A stretch of 64,000 nucleotides of DNA from VYFG01 sp965248685 (GTDB taxonomy: Bacteria; Pseudomonadota; Gammaproteobacteria; Arenicellales; Poriferihabitantaceae): assembly GCA_965248685.1 (NCBI GenBank), contig CBDFKC010000002.1, forward strand, positions 434,001 to 498,000, read 5' to 3'. Positions 58,674-64,000 of this stretch are shown here, one piece after another; the stretch's first letter is position 1; each line of letters begins with the position of its first letter. Position numbers and translations under genes: made by a program. Under the pieces are notes generated by a model, which saw only the letters and a list, made by a program, of their open reading frames with translations, made no database searches and had not been told where the DNA came from.

Positions 58674-59969
58674 CTAAAATCCCACATACTCGACAAAAGC
58701 TTTTTGGCGTATTGTCTGGAACCAGTTGTCGTACAGCTCTTCGGCCTTTCGTTGAAACAGTGCCTGGCGGGCTTTATTGGCCGCCAGTTCACTTGTCATG
58801 TCGGCGTCCCGGCGGTCTTGTACTTGAATGATGTGATAACCAAATTGGGTTCTAACCGGCGTACTTATGGTATTCAGGGGTAAAGACCTGGCTACTTTTT
58901 CAAAAGTAGGTACTAGTGTTCCAGGGTTAACCCAGCCCAGCGACCCTCCGTTATTTCGGGATTGCGCATCTTTTGAATGTAACCTGGCAAGTTTTTCAAA
59001 TGATTCACCATTGATCAATTGTTGATATAGCTGATCTGCCAGTGCAAGAACTTCGGCATCAGTACTGGTTTCCGAAGGTTGAAGTAATATATGTCGTATT
59101 TGTTGTTGGGTGACGACTTTACCGGTTCCACGACGATCATGTAATTTGAGGAGGTGTAAACCATTTTCGCTTTCAAGTACTTCAGAAATGTTGTTTTCCT
59201 CAAGCGACATGTTTTGTAACGCGTTTAAAAACAGTTCCGGGAGCTGGTCCGGATTTCGCCATCCAAGGTAACCACCATCCTCACGATTGCTCGAATCCGA
59301 ATAATTTTTGACGACGCCATCGAAAGGCTCTCCTTCAAGAACGAGATTTCGAATATAGCGGATGTTTGTCTTTTCAGCCTCAACCTCAGTATCCGTTTTG
59401 CCCTCGGTTAGTATGAATAAATGAGAGACCTCAAAAGACTCGTTGACCTCAGCCAGTTCTTCATGGGCCATGAGATAATTCTCGATTTGCTGGTCAGTTA
59501 TAACTACCCTCGAATTTGCGATAACGTCAACTAGTTTTCGGACTAATTGCTGTCGAAGAAGACTCTCTCGAAACTGCTGGTAAGAAAACCCATCGCGTTT
59601 TAGTTGCTTTATCAGGGATTCCGGCGTGATTGAATTCTGCTGAGCGATGAACTGTACCGCACCATCAATTTCCTGATCATTAACGGTAATGCCAAGAACC
59701 TCAGCCTGGGCTACCTGGATCTGTTCGTTGACCATCCTGTCCAGGATTTCGGGATTGACCTCGCCTGAAAATTCCGCGAGTGAGGTATTTTCGATTCGCT
59801 CCTGATGGTGCCGTTCTTTATACTCACTCAACGTAATTGCTTCACTATCGACTATTACCAGAACCCGATTGATCCCAATTGTTTGGGACCAGCTGGTTGT
59901 CGTAATTAGAATGGAGACAAGAGCTCCACCAATGGCCCAGGTAATTTTGGACTGTGTATTGAACATCAT
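58674..59969 (-). CDS. surA: Periplasmic chaperone and peptidyl-prolyl isomerase SurA
   Basis: A 431-residue periplasmic chaperone for outer-membrane proteins. I place the start at 59969 (MMFNTQSKITWAIGG, signal peptide). The SurA N-terminal domain (INRVLVIVDSEAITLSEYKE) and two parvulin domains are visible: the first carries GGYLGWRNPDQLPELF and the second GGSLGWVNPGTLVPTF. Frame-wise it can start at 60017, which would overlap lptD. It follows lptD by 16 bp, the conserved gammaproteobacterial arrangement. Confidence 0.95.
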   Translation of the reverse strand: MMFNTQSKITWAIGGALVSILITTTSWSQTIGINRVLVIVDSEAITLSEYKERHHQERIENTSLAEFSGEVNPEILDRMVNEQIQVAQAEVLGITVNDQEIDGAVQFIAQQNSITPESLIKQLKRDGFSYQQFRESLLRQQLVRKLVDVIANSRVVITDQQIENYLMAHEELAEVNESFEVSHLFILTEGKTDTEVEAEKTNIRYIRNLVLEGEPFDGVVKNYSDSSNREDGGYLGWRNPDQLPELFLNALQNMSLEENNISEVLESENGLHLLKLHDRRGTGKVVTQQQIRHILLQPSETSTDAEVLALADQLYQQLINGESFEKLARLHSKDAQSRNNGGSLGWVNPGTLVPTFEKVARSLPLNTISTPVRTQFGYHIIQVQDRRDADMTSELAANKARQALFQRKAEELYDNWFQTIRQKAFVEYVGF

Positions 59970-59985
59970 AAAATTGCTGAAAATC

Positions 59986-62340
59986 TTAAAGATTTGAACG
60001 TATCTGCCCCAAGTCATCTAACTCCAGGGTAATTAGAAACCTGTTGGTAAAATTACTAGTTCCGTCTAAATACCTTTGGGTTCGCAATCGAACCGCCCAG
60101 CAACAGCCATCGTAACTGATACCGAGTGAGGAAGATCGCAGCTCGTCATCCTGTAACGAGTATGCTGTATCGGCGTTCAGCTGCCATCGAGGGCTTAGTG
60201 GGGTGTCCAGGCTGAGATTAATCTGTTCTGATAAATTATTAACTTCGGTATAGTCTATGGAAGCCTTACGCCGGAGACTGTGATTATAATCCGCTCCCAA
60301 TCGGACGGTATCCAGCGTACTCGTGCCGGTATTCCAGGAGGCAAATCCGGAAACGCTCCAGTCAAGTCCCAGGTCCGCGGTAATTTCACCTATAAAACTT
60401 GATTCGCTGGTTGTAATTGGTGGATCATCAGGGTTGATCCGAATTACCCGATCTTGCAGAAAATATACCTGTCCCAGACTTAGTTTAAGTCTTTGATCAC
60501 CGGTATCGTCATTCACAATTCGACTAGTTAGTCCTATGGTAACCTGCTCTGTATCCCCAATCCGATCTCCGCCAAAGAACCTGTTCTCCCGAAATAAATG
60601 CCCGAAACTATTTATCGTACTCTCGCCGGTGTCGAAGTCAGGAAAGGTGTTTTGGTCGGTTTCGTCAGGAATATTGACGTAAAAAATTCGAGGTTCTAGA
60701 GTTTGATAGAACGGGGTTTCACCGTTCTCAAAAAGCCGTTCAAAAACCAGCGATCCATCTACACTAAACACTGGAATCGTTGCAGAAGGAGAATCGGCCA
60801 AATCACTGTTGTCCAGCGAATAGCTGATATCGTACAGCGATACTTTGGGGGTGACATAGCCATACAATTCTTCCAGGGGAACCGATAAATAGGGATTTAG
60901 TCGCTGTCGGGTTCCTGTTATCCGAGTTGAGTCGTCGTGATCAAATGAGGTATAGGTGGTTTTAAATCCAGCCTCTAGTAACCCCACTTCCTGGGGTTTC
61001 AGGTCGAGTCTGAGTTCTGGCAGAATATCATAAGGTAATGCCGCCGATGAGATTGAATCGTTGATCGAGTCCACGGATTGAACCCGGGCATTAAAATACA
61101 GTAAATCACCAGTGTGAGAAACATTGGCGCGTTGGGGTACAAAACTACTCGCTACAATGTCAACGTTGTTGGTGAAATCTCTGAAGTAGTCGCTATCAGA
61201 TACTTTTTGCAAGTCCACATTTCCCCGCCAGGTTTCGGCGAAGCCGTACTCCAGATCGAGCCCATAGGCGTAACGGTCTTGTCCAAAAACGTCATCTGAC
61301 GGTAAGAATTCCCCTTTGATCTCTCCTTCAGCATCTTCTCCAAGATAACGATATTCCGAGTAAACCTGGGCTCCTCTGTTGGTCAGAATTCGCGGGATTA
61401 TTGTAGCGTCCTGGTTTGTCGCAATATTGATATAGTATGGAATATCCAGAATTACTCCGGATTCATTTTCTTCGGCGATTGTGGGGAACAGAAAGCCGGT
61501 TTTACGTTCATCATTAATAGGAAACGAGACCGTGGGAAAGTAAAAAATTGGCACGCCCTTTAGTCGAACAGTCATGGATTTGGCTGAACCGATTCCGGTC
61601 GCGTGGTCCAATTCCAGGGTATTGGCTGACAAGGTTACGTCCTGGCTACCCTCTGGACAAGTTGTCATTACCGCGTTGTGTAAAACCTCGAAATCGTTGC
61701 CTTCAAATTCCATGGTTTCTGCCGTTGCCCTGGCGCGTTGATAATAAACTTTTTCCTTTTCGTCCGAATCTTCGTCAGACTCCTCGTCGTCAATATCTAG
61801 AATAGTATTACGAAACGGCGCAAATACTGAATAGTCCTCTTCGAATTTCTTATGTTTTCGAATTTCAAAATTGGGGGCTGTGTCGGCAATTTTAATGCTA
61901 ACTATTTCGGCGTCCCCAATAAATGTGTCAACCTCGATATCCATTGCCTCGGCTCGAATTTCATCACCGTTCGGGGTATAAAAAATTACATTTCCCTTGG
62001 CATTCGCCTGATAACTTTCCTGATCATAAACAATGGTGTCCGCGTAAACACCGCGATTGCCCTGGACCACATGAGCGTTTCCGGTCAATGTTGCTTTCTG
62101 GTTGCCACTGGCTTCGATTTCATCAGCAGCGATCTCTATTGGTTGTTCGTCTGGACTACCACCGGTCGCTTCGCGTAATTGTTTGGGCACATTGATTTCT
62201 CCGGGCAAACAAACACTCAAATCCGCGAATTCGACAACTTCGCCTGTGTCGCTCTGAGCAAATACCGGAAATGGTGAACTGGCAATACCAAACCAGATTG
62301 CGCTGACGAACAGGGATTTCAGTGATTTCTTATAAAGCAT
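59986..62340 (-). CDS. lptD: LPS assembly outer-membrane protein LptD
   Basis: A 784-residue beta-barrel that, with LptE, inserts lipopolysaccharide into the outer leaflet. I place the start at 62340 (MLYKKSLKSLFVSAIWFG, signal peptide); the frame is open to 62415 without signal character. The N-terminal LptA-like (OstA) domain holds IEIAADEIEASGNQKATLTG. The barrel has the family pattern GVPIFYFPTVSFPINDERKT and the two cysteine clusters that form disulfides (CLPG near the N-terminus, CCWAVRL near the end). It lies upstream of surA in one operon. Confidence 0.95.
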   Translation of the reverse strand: MLYKKSLKSLFVSAIWFGIASSPFPVFAQSDTGEVVEFADLSVCLPGEINVPKQLREATGGSPDEQPIEIAADEIEASGNQKATLTGNAHVVQGNRGVYADTIVYDQESYQANAKGNVIFYTPNGDEIRAEAMDIEVDTFIGDAEIVSIKIADTAPNFEIRKHKKFEEDYSVFAPFRNTILDIDDEESDEDSDEKEKVYYQRARATAETMEFEGNDFEVLHNAVMTTCPEGSQDVTLSANTLELDHATGIGSAKSMTVRLKGVPIFYFPTVSFPINDERKTGFLFPTIAEENESGVILDIPYYINIATNQDATIIPRILTNRGAQVYSEYRYLGEDAEGEIKGEFLPSDDVFGQDRYAYGLDLEYGFAETWRGNVDLQKVSDSDYFRDFTNNVDIVASSFVPQRANVSHTGDLLYFNARVQSVDSINDSISSAALPYDILPELRLDLKPQEVGLLEAGFKTTYTSFDHDDSTRITGTRQRLNPYLSVPLEELYGYVTPKVSLYDISYSLDNSDLADSPSATIPVFSVDGSLVFERLFENGETPFYQTLEPRIFYVNIPDETDQNTFPDFDTGESTINSFGHLFRENRFFGGDRIGDTEQVTIGLTSRIVNDDTGDQRLKLSLGQVYFLQDRVIRINPDDPPITTSESSFIGEITADLGLDWSVSGFASWNTGTSTLDTVRLGADYNHSLRRKASIDYTEVNNLSEQINLSLDTPLSPRWQLNADTAYSLQDDELRSSSLGISYDGCCWAVRLRTQRYLDGTSNFTNRFLITLELDDLGQIRSNL

Positions 62341-62434
62341 AATGATTGATAGCACTCTGCGGTTTCGAATACAGCGGATTATAGGGTTTCGACCACTTAT
62401 AATCCACGTTGACACTACTCGAACAATGACTAGC

Positions 62435-62739
62435 GTAGTGTATTAAACATATTGTATATATCAGAACCCCCAAAATGTTCCAAGACAAGGCGCAGCCTGC
62501 AGCCAATGGCCCTCTTTAAATTGAAGCGGCCCTTGGCAAAGGCTGGAACGCTGGATTGGGACATTTGGGGGGTTCCCGACCGGCGAGTCGATATGCGGCC
62601 ATCTACCGGGTGCCGCGCACTTTGTTGCATTTCTTATGAAGGGCCAAGAAAATTAAATTTTGGCCATTCATGGCGAAACGCGTCGCGTATCTGACCGTAT
62701 CTCGTCTCGCTGATACATACAATATGTTTAATACACTAC
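62435..62739. mobile_element. 305-bp MITE-like element between lptD and murU
   Basis: Left arm 62435-62464 and right arm 62710-62739 are inverted copies identical at 29 of 30 positions. A second imperfect inverted pair lies inside (62465-62482 with 62557-62574, 16 of 18), and a short hairpin occurs near 62642-62665. No transposase or convincing gene is inside; an open frame of 66 codons on the minus strand is a by-product. No clear target duplication is seen. The structure is that of a non-autonomous inverted-repeat element. Confidence 0.75.
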
Positions 62740-62753
62740 ACTGATTTGCTGAA

Positions 62754-63440
62754 ATGACGATATCTACTGCGATGATTCTGGCGGCTGGCAGAGGAGAACG
62801 GCTGCGTCCGCTCACCAACCATACCCCGAAGCCATTGTTGCAAGTCGGTAAGCATAAACTTATTGAATATCATTTGTTGGCACTGGCAGCGGCCAGAGTC
62901 ACTCGAGTGGTCGTTAACCTCAGCTATCTTGGCCATGAAATTGAAAATTATCTGGGTAATGGCGATACCTATGGGGTGGAGATCGTATATTCCCGGGAGC
63001 CCGAGGGTGCCCTCGAGACCGCAGGTGGAATCCGTCACGCCCTTCCCATGCTGAAGGATGAACAGTTTCTGGTGGTAAACGGCGATATTTTTTGTGACGT
63101 CAAATTTGAATTGTTACAGTTAAGCGATGATGCCTCCATGCACCTGGTCATGGTGGACAACCCCCAGCACCATCCCCTGGGAGATTTTGCGCTTGATCAG
63201 CACACTTCGCCCGCTCGTTTGCAAATCAAGGCACCCGACGCAACCGGTTATACCTTTTCCGGTATTGGCGTATATCGCGCTGATATTTTTGCTGGTTTGC
63301 CCCGTGGGCGTTTGGCCCTTGCCCCGGTCATCTGTCAGCAAATTACCCGTTCTGCTGTCACCGCGCAATTACATAGTGGTCAATGGTTTGATGTTGGTAC
63401 GGTTGATCGGTTACATCAAGTACGAAATTTAGCTGGGTAA
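62754..63440 (+). CDS. murU: N-acetylmuramate-1-phosphate uridylyltransferase MurU-like
   Basis: A 228-residue nucleotidyltransferase. The signature AMILAAGRGERLRPLT and PKPLLQVGKHKLIEY lie at the N-terminus, and VVNGDIFCDV is the metal-binding site. MurU makes UDP-MurNAc from MurNAc-1-phosphate in peptidoglycan recycling. In Pseudomonas it is preceded by amgK, the kinase supplying its substrate, beside lptD. Here amgK is not present between lptD and murU. A GDP-mannose or glucose-1-phosphate nucleotidyltransferase is an alternative. Its stop overlaps the lipB stop by 12 bp. Confidence 0.8.
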   Translation: MTISTAMILAAGRGERLRPLTNHTPKPLLQVGKHKLIEYHLLALAAARVTRVVVNLSYLGHEIENYLGNGDTYGVEIVYSREPEGALETAGGIRHALPMLKDEQFLVVNGDIFCDVKFELLQLSDDASMHLVMVDNPQHHPLGDFALDQHTSPARLQIKAPDATGYTFSGIGVYRADIFAGLPRGRLALAPVICQQITRSAVTAQLHSGQWFDVGTVDRLHQVRNLAG

Positions 63441-64000
63441 TTCCGTTTCCAGGGCAGCTGGAGCCTCCCAGCCGAATTGTTGGGTCAATGCTGACAGGAG
63501 GTCAAGTTCAATTTTGGAGAACGGTAATTCGATCCCATGATCGGATAGCTGGGTAGTCTCGAGACCCGGAATCCCACAGGGGTCGATTAGCCCAAAGGGT
63601 TGCATATTCATGGCAATATTAAGACTTAGCCCGTGGAAGCACATTCCCCGGCGAATTCTGAGACCAAGAGCCGCAATTTTAGCCGAATCGATATAAACCC
63701 CGGGTGCACCAACTCTGCGGGAACCCACTAATCCATAACCTCCAAGAAGGTCAATCAGGCTTTGCTCAACTTTTGAGACTAGCTTCTTGGGTCCCAATCC
63801 GAGTCTCTTTATATCCAGCAAAAGGTAAGCGATTAGCTGTCCCGGGCCATGGTAGGTGATCTGGCCGCCGCGGTTGCTATGCACCACGGGGATGTTATCC
63901 GGATTGATGCGCGGAACCGTGTGGCAACTGGTGCCCTGAGTAAACACAGGGGAATGCTGGAGCATCCATATCTCATCCGGTGTATCGACTACTCTGGTGT
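63429..64000 (-). CDS. lipB: Octanoyltransferase LipB, N-terminus off the edge
   Basis: About 190 residues are visible; the frame continues past the right edge (the segment before MLQHSPVFTQG reads VDTPDEIW, as in LipB). LipB moves octanoyl from acyl carrier protein to lipoyl domains. The motifs RGGQITYHGPGQLIAY and GAPGVYIDSAKIAALG are present; the lysine in SAKIAALG and the cysteine in IDPCGI are the catalytic pair. It is convergent with murU with a 12-bp overlap. Confidence 0.93.
   Translation of the reverse strand, partial: TRVVDTPDEIWMLQHSPVFTQGTSCHTVPRINPDNIPVVHSNRGGQITYHGPGQLIAYLLLDIKRLGLGPKKLVSKVEQSLIDLLGGYGLVGSRRVGAPGVYIDSAKIAALGLRIRRGMCFHGLSLNIAMNMQPFGLIDPCGIPGLETTQLSDHGIELPFSKIELDLLSALTQQFGWEAPAALETELPS

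Noticed and set aside
62430..62630. 66-codon frame inside the inverted-repeat element as a gene
   Set aside because: It overlaps the inverted repeats and inner stem, has no family and looks like a by-product of the element.
1..64000. CRISPR arrays, tRNA and rRNA genes
   Set aside because: No regular repeat-spacer array and no tRNA- or rRNA-like stretch was seen; the island uses comM, not a tRNA, as target.

Overview
The window comes from the chromosome of a gammaproteobacterium. The evidence is the lptD-surA pair, lipB, a ubiK-comM pair, a KefC-type antiporter, a LiuR-type MerR regulator and a fused isobutyryl-CoA mutase. The species cannot be named from this sequence. A free-living, probably marine heterotroph that degrades branched-chain acids would fit (inference).

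Left flank, 1-21.9 kb (host). An aconitase-X fragment is followed by a minus-strand acyl-CoA catabolism block: methylglutaconyl-CoA hydratase-like protein, alpha-methylacyl-CoA racemase-like protein, PaaK-type ligase, a complete Liv-type ABC importer (ATPase, binding protein, two permeases, ATPase) and a long-chain acyl-CoA synthetase. Next comes IcmF, divergent from a LiuR-like regulator with a perfect 20-bp palindrome between them, then a hydroxyacid-oxoacid transhydrogenase. An SprT-like protein, a membrane protein, a thioesterase, an EamA exporter and a KefC-like antiporter follow. The last host item is the 3' end of comM.

Genomic island, about 21.94-57.26 kb. comM is split: its 3' part lies at 21462-21941 and its 5' part at 57257-58296. 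Both junctions carry an 18-bp arm (16/18 identical, inverted) next to a CA dinucleotide. Joining the ends rebuilds a 42-bp near-palindromic attP, so this is a large-serine-integrase element integrated at the codons for Asn-Pro-Cys-Pro-Cys-Gly of ComM. A large serine recombinase (55655-57112) sits next to attR and a second lies mid-island (41264-42841). The cargo is AT-rich and mosaic: a multi-XRE protein; a secreted/outer-membrane cluster; a TrlF-like PHP-SMC ATPase; two HerA/VirD4-type ATPases, one with a nuclease-like tail; a six-gene operon (ROK, YdjC deacetylase, pentapeptide-repeat membrane protein, ROK, sucrose-phosphorylase-like GH13, short IucA/IucC-like ligase); a maintenance module (AAA ATPase, XRE, RuvC-like, RadC, DUF3768); a split Rhs/HNH toxin with DUF4265 immunity; small secreted proteins and XRE regulators. 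No relaxase or mating-pair genes are visible.

Right flank, 57.3-64 kb (host). The 5' part of comM, ubiK, surA and lptD are followed by a 305-bp MITE-like element with 30-bp terminal inverted repeats, then murU and lipB (running off the end). The amgK gene usual beside murU in Pseudomonas is absent here.

The strongest candidate for an undescribed system is the 33.9-40.8 kb operon. It pairs a canonical ROK kinase with a degenerate one, a GH13 protein whose acid/base Glu appears to be Gln, a YdjC deacetylase and a truncated NIS-synthetase-like ligase. This looks like a pathway that builds or modifies an amino-sugar conjugate, with a pentapeptide-repeat membrane protein as possible self-protection.
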